Positions 31,568 through 43,090 of a stretch of 64,000 bases of DNA are shown piece by piece. The notes beneath the pieces are model-generated. The model saw nothing but the letters and a program-made list of their open reading frames with translations. It was not told the DNA's origin and did not search any database. Both the position numbers and the translations under genes were made by a program. Each line of letters starts with the position of its first letter. Positions within the stretch are counted from its first letter, which is position 1. This stretch comes from Hofstenia miamia (taxonomy: Eukaryota > Xenacoelomorpha > Acoela > Hofsteniidae): the NCBI GenBank assembly GCA_900660155.1, contig CABFPE010000171.1, positions 930,034 through 994,033 of the forward strand, in the 5' to 3' direction.

Positions 31568-33585
31568 TAGTGACTATCAGAAGTATTGCATATAATCTCA
31601 TTATGCGATTATTCATGTTTCTACCTATACCTATAAACCTATATGAAAAAATAATGTCATACTCGCATCTTAATAAAGGTTACTTTAATAAATTATTTTT
31701 TTATTGCAGAAGTTGGCAGTGATTGTTCTTTCTAGTACAGGAGAATATTTAAGTTTCATTATATTTCTATATTAATAAATATCAATTCTGGTAAATTGAT
31801 AATTTGATGCTGAACAACCTAAAATTACAGTTCTGCCATCCTCTTTCACTTTCTAGTCGTCATCTATAGAACATGCATTAATATCGCTAAATTTTGGTAT
31901 AGGCATTGCTTCAAAGTGGAGTACGAGTTTATAATCGAATATTATATTATGATATTTCCAAATGTATCTTTCAACACGATTAAAAACGCTTAAAATTTAG
32001 AACATGCAAAACCAGGGGAATTTTCTGTCTATGCTACTGCACATTTAGATCTATACATAAATCTCTTTTCTAAAACAAGAACACTTTTTCCTTTACTTAA
32101 TGTGATCAAAGTTAAATATATGTATTTTGAAAAATCCCATAAGAATATACCAGTAGAATGAAAATAATTTTCATTAGAACTTATGAACACAAAATATTTC
32201 TGCCAACTCTACATAATAATTATGTCTATCATTAAATAAATAGTTCGATATTTAGAATTAATATTCTAATGTATAATAAAATTGAAAATCCCCCCAATGC
32301 CTGTCAAGATAGCATTCACGATTAAAATATTAAGTCGGATTTTGAATTCAGCATCTAAAACTACTTTAAATAGCAAAATTTCATAAAAAATTTAGAAGTC
32401 CTTGATTAAACCTAAAAAAGTTGTAATGATGATTATAAGTGTTTGGTTCGGCACCATTATGTAGACAATTATATTTGCTTCGAAAATGTTTTTTCAAGTA
32501 AATCTCTACTACAATATCTCATTCTCTCCAAAAACAAATCTACAAGTTCCTTTAATTTGGAAGCATTTTTTTTCTTTCTCTGGTTATATTAATTAAACTT
32601 TTTCAATCAAATCTAAATTGAAACTATCTTATTGGACGCATTTTCTAAGCGGTTTGTTACTAATTCAATTGGACCTCTGAAAATGAGCTTTGAGTTGGTT
32701 TAATTATTTTTCGGTTAAATGTAAAGATATGCACTTGATTTTTTTAGCATTTAATCATAGAAAGTAGTTTCAAACCTGAAAAACTGGAATAATTAATTAG
32801 AACACTAGTCAAAATGTATTTGATGTCTGGTCTATATATGGATCTTGCTTGTGTAAGTTTCTTTTAAATTCATTTCAATTTTGATTCAGTTATAGTCATG
32901 GCATGATCAAAGGGTAGGAGTATGCCCAAATTTAAATGTTAAGTCTCTATCCTTTTATATAAAAGAGTATGAATTGTGTCAAATACTATTCCTTGCAATT
33001 GGTTTTCAATTACAATTCAAGCCACAGTCAAATAGACTATCAATATTTCATATGCGGCAGAAATTGCAAATAGCGTAAATGATGTACTAAGTTCTTGTAT
33101 CACACTTATGTGTTCGTCATGCTTTAATTTGATTTTAGCTTGATACCTGATCATTTCGTAGTAACAATGCACATGTATAGCGGGCTTTTCCATTGTATAT
33201 CTCTTTATAAATAATAATAAAAGATTATCTTGTATATATTTCCAAGCATGAACTAGTCACGTAAAACGCATCGCAGTTTGTATATCAAATTGGTAGGTAT
33301 AAAATAATTTTTTTTGATTTGTTCAATTTAGTGTCTTCTATTGTTGTTTAGAACAAAGTTACAATTGAAATTATTCAATTTTGGTAAATAACATTTAGGA
33401 AATTATATGAAATTTTTTTTTACCAAGCGTATTGACGGAGCTCTTTGCAAATCTATATTTATTAATTTCACAACGTTTGCTGCAAGAGCACTATTGCGCA
33501 ATGGCGTAACGCATTATCTCAAATTGCGCAACTGCTAAATTCGTTAAAACCACAGTGCCCATCATTTTGATATTCACTTACTAAA
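31568..33585. other. Non-coding stretch upstream of the eRF1-like gene
   Basis: AT-rich; no exon, repeat or clear core promoter recognised. GCGCAATGGCG and GCGCAAC near 33494-33530 are small GC-richer islands just before the gene. Confidence 0.4.
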
Positions 33586-34917
33586 ATGAGTTACTCAAAT
33601 ATGGAAGCGATTAATGTTGAAGAATGGAAAATGCGGAAGCTAATCAAGGAATTAGAATCATATTATGGAAGCGATACTAGTATGGTAACTCTAACTATAC
33701 CTAACCGCCCTGGTCAATTAGCGAAATTTTCACACTTGCTTGTTGAAGAACATGGTTCTGCCACTTGCATTAAAAGTGCAACTAATCGCCGTTCTGTTCA
33801 AACTGCGATAACTTCTGCACAGTATTGGTTGAAGCAATACCGAGCTTTACCTCCAAATGGATTAGTTATATTTTCTGGTTATGCTGAAACTGAAAAAAGA
33901 AAAGAACATAAAATTCTGATTCAATTTGAGCCGTTTAAGGCTGTTTCCAAAGCCTGTTACATTTGTGATAACAAATTTGACACAGACGAACTGAAAAGTA
34001 TGCTTACAAAAGATGAGACTTTCGGTTTCGTAGTTATTGATGGAAATGGGTGCCTGTACGCTACCTTATCAGGTAATCAACGAAATATTATACATACATT
34101 TAATGTATCACTACCAAAAAAGCATAGTCGTGGTGGGCAATCAGCACTGAGATTTTCACGTCTTCGTATTGAAGCAAGACACAACTACTTGAGGAAAGTT
34201 TCCGAACTAGCTAACCATATCTTTATTAATTCGAATAAAATCAATGTTTCAGGATTAATATTAGCTGGCTCTGCTGAATTTAAATATTTGCTTTCGCATA
34301 CAAATTTCATTGATTCGGATTTGCGAAAATCAATTCTTAAGATTGTAGACGTAGCATATGGTGGTAAAGCTGGACTTAATGAAGCGATTTTTTTGGCTTC
34401 TGACGTCTTATCAAATGTTAAGCTTTATCATGAAATTGAGGTTTTAAGCGGATTTTATGATGAAATCGCAAGGGATACTGGGAAGTATATATTTGGGATT
34501 CAAGAAACATTACAAGCTCTTGAAAACGGCATAGTAAAGAGGCTTATTGTATATGAAGAAATCGAAATGGATCGCATTGAATTGACGAATTCAAACGGTG
34601 ATAGAGCTGTGAAGTACATTGAATCGCAAGCGGATATTAGTCAGAAATTGTTGACTTGTGAAAATGGTTTAATGTTCGAAGTTTCTAAACGCGCTCATGT
34701 TTTAGATTGGATTATTGAAAATCATGCTTTGTTTGGAAGTTGCCTAGAATTAGTCAGTAATAGCTCTCGTGAAGGCAATCAATTTGTAAATGGATTTGGT
34801 GGTATAGGTGGCGTTCTTCGCTATAAAATCGAAACCGATGTTTTTGAGGAAGTAGTAGAGGAAAAAGAAGACTATTTCTACGAAAAAGATTTCGATGAAG
34901 AAGAGTGTTATGTTTAA
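33586..34917 (+). CDS. Divergent, intronless eRF1 paralogue
   Basis: 443 residues against 437 for human eRF1 (ETF1), the class 1 factor that reads all three stop codons in the ribosomal A site and triggers peptide release. All three domains are present and collinear. GGQ, which triggers peptidyl-tRNA hydrolysis, is intact at 183-185 within KKHSRGGQSALRFSRLR, and YICDNKF (the YxCxxxF motif) at 125-131. The C-terminal GFGGIGGVLRY, part of the eRF3-binding domain, is kept. Two stop-codon-reading motifs differ: TASNIKS is SATCIKS (58-64), with Asn61 replaced by Cys, and GTS is DTS. E55 and K63 remain. The acidic tail is typical. There are no introns and no disabling changes, so it may be an old retrocopy kept under selection. 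Start is the first ATG; a second lies at codon 6. Confidence 0.93.
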   Translation: MSYSNMEAINVEEWKMRKLIKELESYYGSDTSMVTLTIPNRPGQLAKFSHLLVEEHGSATCIKSATNRRSVQTAITSAQYWLKQYRALPPNGLVIFSGYAETEKRKEHKILIQFEPFKAVSKACYICDNKFDTDELKSMLTKDETFGFVVIDGNGCLYATLSGNQRNIIHTFNVSLPKKHSRGGQSALRFSRLRIEARHNYLRKVSELANHIFINSNKINVSGLILAGSAEFKYLLSHTNFIDSDLRKSILKIVDVAYGGKAGLNEAIFLASDVLSNVKLYHEIEVLSGFYDEIARDTGKYIFGIQETLQALENGIVKRLIVYEEIEMDRIELTNSNGDRAVKYIESQADISQKLLTCENGLMFEVSKRAHVLDWIIENHALFGSCLELVSNSSREGNQFVNGFGGIGGVLRYKIETDVFEEVVEEKEDYFYEKDFDEEECYV

Positions 34918-35097
34918 TGTTCAAAGTATTTCTCGAAAAAGGACCCAACAAAATGTAAAGCTGGCCAGTAAACCTTCCAGTCTGGAAGATGGCGCAAAAA
35001 ATAAGCAAGAATGTGTTGGCCACGTTGCTATGGAGTACTTAAATATCGGTAACGGTAATAGTTTAATTTAGTAAAGTAATCAAACATTTTTTTTTAG

Positions 35098-35212
35098 AAA
35101 TTACGAGCGATTCGTGAAGATACTGTGCATGAAGAAAGACAGAAAGAGTACTATACTTTTTCTGAAATATTCTCATTTCTATTGTATTTTATATCCCTAA
35201 TAATCACTAATG
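35098..35212 (+). CDS. Possible polycystin-1-type exon
   Basis: Preceded by a long T-tract acceptor (TTTTTTTTTAG) and followed by a weak GT donor. The 38 codons read KLRAIREDTVHEERQKEYYT and then FSEIFSFLLYFISLIITN. A charged stretch with R/K/E followed by a membrane helix resembles the segment of PKD1-like proteins just before the channel-type domain (…KEQKAFALIREILAYLGFLWMLLLVAYG). No further PKD1 exons were found here, and it may simply be 3' UTR of the eRF1-like gene. Confidence 0.25.
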
Positions 35213-35314
35213 GTTAACTCGTCAATATTCATAGTATATTTCATTTTTTGTTGAAAATTTTACATTTTAAATTCAAAGAAGTATTTTTTTTTCAATTTTG
35301 TAATGAATCTAAAG

Positions 35315-35320
35315 AATAAA
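35315..35320 (+). terminator. Candidate poly(A) signal of the eRF1-like gene
   Basis: AATAAA about 400 bases after the eRF1-like stop codon; the first good copy downstream. Confidence 0.35.
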
Positions 35321-35815
35321 ATTATAAATATCAATAGTAGAAAGTAGATCAATTTCATTACAAATGTAAGGAGAAAATCAATCTATAATCAATACACATT
35401 TCTAATTTATCATTCTTATTATTTGTGGGCATAACATAATCCACATTCCTGTCACCAACATATTCGTGCTGATACTGTTACAAAATTGGAATAATTATTA
35501 TGGTTTTACATTCTTATGCTGACTTTATGTTGTGTTAATTTTACTAGTTTGCAATAATTAGAAGTTCTCAGAAAATAACTTTTTGCATTATATTATTGCT
35601 GCCATTTTGATAGTGAACTTTAAAGTCCTTACAGGAATGTGATTTATTTTGGATGTCATTATCAAATGGAAAGACAATTTAAATAAAATTAATGAATATT
35701 TGAGATATACAAAAATGTTATTTGGGTAAATTACTAGCAAAGGTAATGCACAATTCTAAACATTGTGCATGGCGACCCCGAGGGTTATGGGTTATATTGA
35801 TTTGAATTGATATCA
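35321..35815. other. Non-coding stretch
   Basis: Nothing recognised. Confidence 0.4.
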
Positions 35816-35915
35816 ACATGGTGATATCAAATCAATTGATTCGACTTGATTTTGAAATCAAATGATTTGACTTGATTTTGAAAACAAATGATTTCGATTG
35901 ATATGAGTCGATTTA
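35816..35915. repeat. Tandem ATTTGACTTGATTTTGAAA repeat with dyads
   Basis: Imperfect units of about 30 bases (GATTCGACTTGATTTTGAAA, GATTTGACTTGATTTTGAAA) preceded by a palindrome around TTGATATCAACATGGTGATATCAA. Likely the end of a small MITE. Confidence 0.45.
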
Positions 35916-36496
35916 GAAATTTTGAAAATTTATAATTTAAAATAGCAATACAATGTACCCATTGCGTTAATTAAGATTACATATTTTGCTTTCCATGGAC
36001 ATTTACAGAATACAGTAATTAATGGTGATATTTCGGCTGGATTTGAGATGGGCCTAAATTGGGCCGAGTCCTGCTTGGGCTGTGCCCAATTTTCGTTAGG
36101 ACAATTGTGCAGGGCCTGGTTTGAGCGAAATATTTGCATGTGGATACTTGAAATAATAAAAATAATTTACAAAATGAAACTTTCCAAATGATAAAAATAT
36201 TATCTTTAAATTTAATCAGCTTTTCATTGTTGACTCATGCAACAATTCTGATATGGTAATTTTGTCTGCTGCAATAAAGTTACTGAGAAGCTTCTCTGAG
36301 ATTGCGCTGTAAGTTGATGTAAGTTGGCAGAAAATCTTAGAATTGAATATGCAAAAACAAATATATTCTCCAACTACTAAAAATATATGGTTGCATACAG
36401 AATCTACTCCATGTAATACGATAACAACTAGCCTCACTAGTTGATTAATAATTATATTTATAAGTTAGAAGAGGGTTGCGCTAGGAAATGTGACAT
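35916..36496. other. Non-coding stretch
   Basis: GGGCCGAGTCCTGCTTGGGC at about 36061 is a local GC-rich island; otherwise unassigned. Confidence 0.35.
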
Positions 36497-36503
36497 ATGT
36501 TAA

Positions 36504-38399
36504 CATGGCTTACTAAAAGACACGGCCGCGGCAGTTGCAGTTATGGCCTCAAAAATGTGCCATCGATTTGTTGAGCACAAACGCTAAATTTTAACCAAAT
36601 TTGTGACATTTATTACAGTAAAAAACACTATGAATCAAACAAGGGCCATTTGTCGAGATTTGAATTTCTGGAGCTTGTAGTGTCGAGCGTGATCTCTAAG
36701 TTTCTTTTGCCCAGTATTAAAGAAAATATTCACAACAACTGAGTTTACAGAAGAGAACAAAGTTGTCCTATGTAAAGTGGAATATCCCTCCTTATTCATC
36801 CCTTTTCGGTTAAGAACTGCGATTGTTAACTTTCTTTACCATTTTGATTAAAAGAGAATAAAACCTTTTAAACAAACAAGAAACAGTCCAAAATATGCGA
36901 AAACAAGCAAAGTGTAGGTTTATTAAGGCTACCGAGATTCAAAAGTCTACGTATAATTGGATGAAGGAATTGAAAAGGCATCTTCAAAAAGTAAACATTG
37001 TGAACAACCTTTGTAAAGGGACTTCTTGAGTATAAGTTGTTTGGAAATATAGCATGCAATATACATTTAAATATTTTGACGGTCTTTAGATGGCTCACAA
37101 GTGGAATCATCATCTTCTTCTCTAAGAAATTCTGTAATTGAATTTTTCGGATTCCATTTCCAATTAGAAGAGGTGAAGAAGGAGATTTTGAATTAAGAAC
37201 ATTCCACCAAACTTACTAATGTGACGAAACTTGCTGGTCTCAAAGACTGAAAATCATCTCGTATTGCTACAGCATTGAATATCTCGAATACATTTATTGC
37301 TAGAGGAACTGATTGTTTGTTGTCTCCAGGATTCAGTGCGCATAATGATACATGTGGGGCTTTATGTAACCTTCCACACTCTTTATCCTTAGTGCATAAT
37401 CGTTGCAGTGTTGACCAACAAGCTTTATCTTTTTCCGAAATTTCCATATCAAAAACATCAAGAGAAAACCAAAAATGAGGAAATTTAGAGGTTTTACGAG
37501 AGTGCCAGCTGTTCCGCATATTCTTTAGTATGTGAACGTAATCATACGTTTGATTCCATTTGCAATACACGGTGAATTTTTGCCCTACCTTGAATTCAAA
37601 CTTTCTTGAATTTAAAAAGCATATGTATATTTTACACCCATGAAGTTCATATACAAATGGTGATAAGCTATTTGGATGGATTGCGAGAATAACTTGAAAG
37701 AGGAATCCTCATAGACGAGCAATGATTTGTCTATTGTGGCTATTCCAGTTCATAGAATGTTACGCATTTGTATATCTGTCACAAATCCAATTGTTGAAAG
37801 GTTGACTATCCTTTAAAAGAAAAACTTCGTCAATGTGATGAAGACGATCCAGTTGGTTGAAATAATCTAATTCATCATGTTGAATAATACGGCTTTCTTG
37901 TTCGTATAGATGTTGACTGGCAAGAATTGGGAAATGGGAAACATTTGGCACATGGTTTAAATGCCATTTCAGCGTTTTCCTGTTTTTTGGTGTGAAGTAA
38001 TCAGTTCATTCAAGAAATGCTTCTTGTAAATGGTTGAATGAATTGAGGGCTTAAAGTTCTAGCGTCTCGATAATAATAATCCACTTATGCTTTAAATCCA
38101 ACATAACCATTTTTACAATGGGGAAAACTGAATTTCTAACCCATTGCACGATAACATTCAACATTGTTATTGAAATGACTGATAAAAGCAGCTAATGAGT
38201 TCCGATTAATTACCCAATTGAAGAGAGTAACAGGTGTTAATAAAGTGCATGATATTAATTTGCTGATTATTTTGTGTTCAGCAACTTTTCTGATGCACAG
38301 AAGAGACAGAATTTTAAAAATAGTTTTTTGAAAGACAGATATAATGGCCCCCTTTTATAAGGCCGTTATTGCAATTGCCGTGTCTTTTAGTAAGCCATG
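36504..38399 (-). mobile_element. Decayed second P/THAP9-type element
   Basis: Ends are inverted: CATGGCTTACTAAAAGACAC followed by GGC at 36504, and its complement ending at 38399, flanked by ATGTTAA and ATGTTAC, a near-perfect 7-bp duplication. A minus-strand transposase relic lies inside. The 7-bp duplication and CAYGG start match the P-type element at 28461, though the repeats themselves differ, so it is a related family. About 1.9 kb, with stops and missing parts. Confidence 0.75.
37193..37570 (-). pseudogene. P/THAP9-type transposase fragment
   Basis: Contains YDYVHILKNMRNSWHSR, the conserved D-x-VH-x-KN-RN-W segment around the second catalytic aspartate, followed by NPGDNKQSVPLAINVFE, a pattern of this transposase family. 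Further pieces lie on the same strand at 36868-37113 and 37760-37951, separated by stops and frame changes. No THAP domain was found. Confidence 0.7.
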
Positions 38400-38406
38400 A
38401 TGTTAC

Positions 38407-39060
38407 ACATTTCTCCATTGATATTATGAAATTGCAACAGAAATTGGTATGGACTAAGTTGATATGCATATATTCATCCATACATTATGGAAAATATCAA
38501 ATCAAATTCGCAGTGCAGTCGTTGCAGGCCTCTATGAAACATAAAACAGTGGTCAGTGGCATAAAATATATATGGTCTAAATGATCGGGATTGGTCTTAA
38601 AAATTGGACTAGTTCCAACTTTAGGCAATGCATCCCACCGGAAGTTGCAAACTTCTTAGTCGCATTCCTATGTCTTTTGGTTAACTGCCTACTGGAGGTA
38701 GTTTATATTTGAAATGCGCATTTTAGCCTAAAACTGCCTATTAAATCTATAAGGATGAAATCGGTTTTATTCTCATTTTCAAACAACTTTCTATAATCCA
38801 ATTAGAAATCTGAAAACCCGTAGATAGGGAGATATCCATTATCGTGAACATTTGTACTAAATATTATTAACTATTTTTCAATGAAAATGTGTGAAAATTG
38901 TGCAAGTAAAGTTTGAAGCATTTGTTCAAAGTATGTTAGATCCATCAAGTGTTACACTAGGGTGCTTGTGTCTAAAATTATTTGTTGTAATAGGGTTTAA
39001 CTGTAAAGTTTAAAGTCTAAGGTAGGCCTATGTGTCATAACGAAAACTATTTATATATAT
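38407..39060. other. Non-coding stretch
   Basis: Nothing recognised. Confidence 0.4.
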
Positions 39061-39062
39061 AT

Positions 39063-39252
39063 TGTAGAATCACTGGGGTGATTCTAGCGAACAAGAAGAG
39101 AATACAGTTCAAACTATCTCCTATTTACAAATGCTTCGTTCTTTATATACACTGCTATTTACAATATGTACAAATATGACAACAACCAGTCACCAACAAG
39201 AAAAGCGCGAGGTCTGGCCGATAAATAATAACAACTACCGGCCGATGCTACA
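39063..39252 (+). mobile_element. Possible solo LTR
   Basis: A 190-bp stretch starts TGTAGAATCAC and ends GATGCTACA (TG...CA, with short inverted ends), has a TATA-like TTTATATACA inside and is flanked by TA-rich DNA in which a duplication cannot be judged. Would be a fossil of an LTR element; no coding part nearby. Confidence 0.3.
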
Positions 39253-39261
39253 ATATATTTC

Positions 39262-39316
39262 CAAATATATATATCTATATATATATACTGTATATATATA
39301 TATATATATATATATT
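39262..39316. repeat. (TA)n microsatellite
   Basis: TA dinucleotides with a few C/G interruptions. Confidence 0.85.
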
Positions 39317-39319
39317 TTT

Positions 39320-40100
39320 GTTTTGGTCACCTAACACGACCCTTCAAAAAGGCAAAGTTTAACTACACAGATTACTAGATAATTAGAAATGTTTGTTGTT
39401 TAACCATTGAAAATTTGGGATAAACTTTAATAGACATTTACTCACAAATATAAGACAGTAGAATAACATATTTATATATTTATTTGTTATAAATTTCCCA
39501 GTAAAAATTTGCAACGCATTTTAAAAATTTACAATAGTTATATTATTAAATAATCCAAATGATACTACCACAAACCTGCAAGTATTATAATAGAATAATT
39601 TAATAAAGGCAGACATAACTGCTAAGCACAGATTCATAGCACTGCATGGACAAATGAATACACGCAAGGCAACATGCGTGTTCAAAAAAGTCAGAACTGT
39701 TAGCATTAATAGAAAAAAAATAGAAAAAATTTCATTAATAAGTACAGTCAATAGCATTAAAAATGTTCTGCTATGTATATTCCTTAACATTTTGGTAATA
39801 GCTTTAGTCAATATAAATTTCAATTAAGCCTTACAATTTTGCCTAGAATTGGAAATAATTTTTTGAAAAGCACAAAAAACTATATAGTAAAAGGAAGATT
39901 TGCTAATTTTCTAACAATTCAAATTTGTTGCTGAAATGTTTACAAATAAAATTATTTTTAAGTAGAAAATCTTGCTTTTCATACAAATTGGCGTAAAGTA
40001 ATTTAATTTCTCGGTTTTCATAACCTAGCGCCAAATATGTTTAAAATAAATACTTTCTATTCGAATTTTAATTCTAAATATATTTTGTATGGTATTGTCA
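39320..40100. other. Non-coding stretch
   Basis: AT-rich; the minus-strand open frame at 39521-39823 has no motifs. Confidence 0.4.
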
Positions 40101-40102
40101 AC

Positions 40103-40330
40103 AGTGGTGGAGCTAGGAGAGGAGGTATGGGGTATGCATTCCTCCTTGTATCAGCAAAAAAAAACAAACAGAATTTTCGTCATAATTTTCATTTCTTCAA
40201 GACTCAGGAGCACAGCTTCATCTAGACTTTTATATCTAGGGGGTAATTCCTTTCTCCTGAGGTTAAATAATATCAAAATTCGATTATTCATAGTCCTCTT
40301 GAACGCACTGGGGAATGGGACGATTCGGAC
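40103..40330. repeat. hAT-like MITE remnant (CAGTGGTGGAGC end)
   Basis: CAGTGGTGGAGCTAGGAGAGG is a typical hAT-derived MITE edge. A CACTG at about 40307 could be the opposite end, but flanking 8-mers do not match. Confidence 0.3.
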
Positions 40331-41247
40331 CCCATATCGTTTTTTGACCGTAACTTTGCTTAAATTTTCTTAAAAACTATCTAGGAATAAGATAAAGTTA
40401 AAACAGAATAATTTTTTAAAGAAGGCCTGTGACAAATACCGAGCTTTTGCTGCAACATGCATTGAAAATAGGTTAATATTTTAATTGATATTGATATATT
40501 TAGTTAATAAAATCGATTAAAGCATCATATTTTTAAGGGCCAGGGTATCAAGAAGAGGCTAAGATGAAAGAAAAATTTACGGTTGGGCGGCTTCTATGTA
40601 CTTTAATACTATGATCAGTTTTTATTGATTTGTCGTCCCTGGGCTCACCCTAACAATAATATATTGACAACAAAGTCGTTTATCTTATAAAAAAAAATCT
40701 TAGAGGGTCTGTGGTGAAAATCAGCTTCATATCTAAATCGGAGGATGGGCCATGGAAGTCAAACCTAAAATTAAAAATATTTAAAATTTCATTTTGTGCT
40801 ATATTTTGAATACAGTAAGACAATAATGACTAATTATGATTAAATTCCATATAAAAAGTGGCCTGGACGGAAAAATTGCACCCCTTGGGGTGATGCAAGG
40901 GGATTGTGTGCTGCGAAATTTGTATTTATTTTTTTAATTTGCTTGAACTTCGACCTTGAAGGTTACCTTAATTTATATCATTATGCTATGTATTTCATTT
41001 TTTAATCAAATAGAGATCATTCATTCACTTTATTTCAAAATTATTCGTTCATTTCTAGAAATATCAGTTTATTCAAAATTTTGAAAAAGGGCGGTCCTAT
41101 TACATAATACTACTTCACCGTAATATTTTTGTTTTCCTGTTAGAGGAAGTCTTTCACATAGTAAGGCACAAACACGGAACAGCATGGCGGCACGACGTGA
41201 AGACCGGCACGATTCAAACACTGTTGACAACAATTAGAAGCAATATG
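40331..41247. other. Non-coding stretch
   Basis: No coding region found; runs such as GGTTGGGCGGC (about 40584) and GCACCCCTTGGGGTG (about 40878) may be element edges. Confidence 0.35.
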
Positions 41248-42141
41248 AGTTAACGGTTAAACTAAGTTTGGGGTAATTTTGTTACCCCAAGAACAACTAG
41301 AATGGATTTTGAGCTCAAATCAAATTGGAAGAACTTGATATTTTGTGGCTTTTCCACATTTTTAAGTACTTTTTGTCTGCACAATATGGGAGTCATCTTA
41401 ACTTTGCTTACCAAGATTCAACAAAAACATCATTAGTCTAAGTTTGAAGAAACTTTGGTACCCCAAAAGAAATCAGCTTAAAACTCTAGCCTTAGGATGA
41501 TTGTTAGTTTGTTATAGCAATACCATGCTTGAAGAACCCTAATGCTATAATTTCATGAAAATTTTATTAATATTAATTTTGTTTGTACTAAAAAAAACAT
41601 CTATAGTTGTGAAATTCTTTTTTAGTTTTCGTATGCTATGCTTTTTTGCATATTTTAGTTGTTATGTAAAGAAGACAATCTGCGAAAAAAGCTATATCAA
41701 GCTTAAAACTCCAGGAATCTGAATTTAATATATATGCAAAAAATCAGAGCAAACTAAAAAGAGTGAGAATTTCCCAATTTAGATGTTTTTTGGGTACCAG
41801 CTAAATGAATATCAATAAAATATTTATGAAATGATCCCACTAGAGTTTTTCAAGCATGGTATTACTATAACAAACTAGCAATCATCCTAAAGCAAAAGTT
41901 TTAAGCTGATTTCTTTCTGGGTAACAAAGCTACCCCAAACTTAGATTATTGCTGTTTTTGTTGAATCTTAGTAAGCAAATTTAGGATGATTCCTATATTA
42001 TACAGACAAAAAGTACGTAAAAAAGGTGGAAAAATCGCAAACTATCAGCTTCTTCCAATTTTATTTGAGCTTAAAATCCTATTCTTTTTGTTCTTGGGGT
42101 AACAAAATTACATCACATTTCATTTAACCATTAAATTAACT
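41248..42141. mobile_element. Large foldback element, ~894 bp
   Basis: The left arm (41248 to about 41660) and right arm (about 41727-42141) are inverted copies of each other along their whole length, with a loop of only about 65 bases. Matching blocks include TTTTGTTACCCCAAGAAC, TACTTTTTGTCTG, AAGAAATCAGCTTAAAACT and AATACCATGCTTGAA on the left and their complements on the right. Outer ends are AGTTAA. No coding capacity. It is a foldback or very-long-TIR MITE; a transcript would form one long hairpin. Confidence 0.8.
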
Positions 42142-42630
42142 GTTTCCTTCTATTTCAATGCAAAATTAATTTAGTTTCTTTTTCATCATTATTTTTCCTA
42201 AAATTGATGAGGTCACAAATTCATTTGCATATATAATCGAACTCAGTATATTTTTTAAAAATTGATAAAAATATAGTTCAAAAGTGTATCAGTGTATCAT
42301 TCACTGTGCCAAAGTCAGTACTTTCTTTAATAGTTTTGAAATAAAGACCATTTTATGCCTCAGTGCGTTTAGGGTCAATGCAGTAAGTTCACGCACCAGC
42401 TTTACGCAAGCTCTTTTGATAATGGTTTAAAGTTGAGAAGTCCATGGATCCAATTAACAAAGCCTCATTTGTCCAATAGGATGTGTACAGTAAACAGCTT
42501 AAGTATGTTATTCAATGCTTATAATAGAGCATTTACATCCATCGTTTTGACATGACACTAGGCAATTTTTATAGATTTGAAAATTATCTGATGTTGATAA
42601 ATTCAGAGTAGTAGCATTACATGATGTTGA
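42142..42630. other. Non-coding stretch
   Basis: Nothing recognised. Confidence 0.4.
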
Positions 42631-42639
42631 ACAGCCACT

Positions 42640-43090
42640 TACACCTACCTCCTAGCTATTCGTTTACAAGTTGATAGGCGGACAATTTCTCGAATTGTGT
42701 CTACATTGATTGAGTTTGATCTAAAATCGTCTTGCAAGAAAACTATTAATTTACAAGGCTAACAAACTCAAATGTTTAAGGAGGGCTGATTTTAAGATTA
42801 CCTTGTTGGAACTCTGGTTGAGGTTGATTGGAGGATAAATCTGCTTCAGAAGTGCCTTAAACTTGAAGAGATTAGGCAAAGCAACATTATATTTGAACAG
42901 CACAATGCTCTGATGCACAAAGCTCGGCTAACGTTTACTTGGTTTGCAAAGAAACGTTTTGATGTAATGGAGTCGTCTCCACCATCTCCAACTGCATCTC
43001 TATAGAATATCTCTGGTCAAAAATATTTTCAGAATTTGATTTGGATTACCATCGCACATGAATCCCTTCACAACCATATTTCCCCATGCT
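42640..43090 (+). pseudogene. Tc1-like transposase relic
   Basis: Around 42840-43020 the frame reads IIFEQHNALMHKARLTFTWFAKKRFDVMESSPPSPT, matching the Tc1 region FQQDNAxxHTAxxxxxWFxxxxIxVLEWPPxSPDLNPIEN. The second catalytic aspartate is replaced by H and the SPDLNPIEN motif is lost. An earlier piece (RRTISRIVSTLIEFDLKSS) matches the DNA-binding half. Old and inactive; a different family from the Tc1 at 22562. Confidence 0.65.

Noticed and set aside
32880-33585. Search for a target duplication or poly(A) tract marking the eRF1 copy as a recent retrocopy
   Set aside because: No clear poly(A) tail or flanking duplication found, so retrocopy origin rests only on the lack of introns.
34910-35042. 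49-codon frame (MFNVQSISRKRT) overlapping the end of the eRF1 copy, as a first exon or overlapping cistron
   Set aside because: Its donor phase does not join the polycystin-like exon without a stop, and it has no recognisable motif.
39131-39334. Open frame ending in a YIYIYIY run
   Set aside because: Translated (TA)n joined to an LTR-like stretch; no motif.
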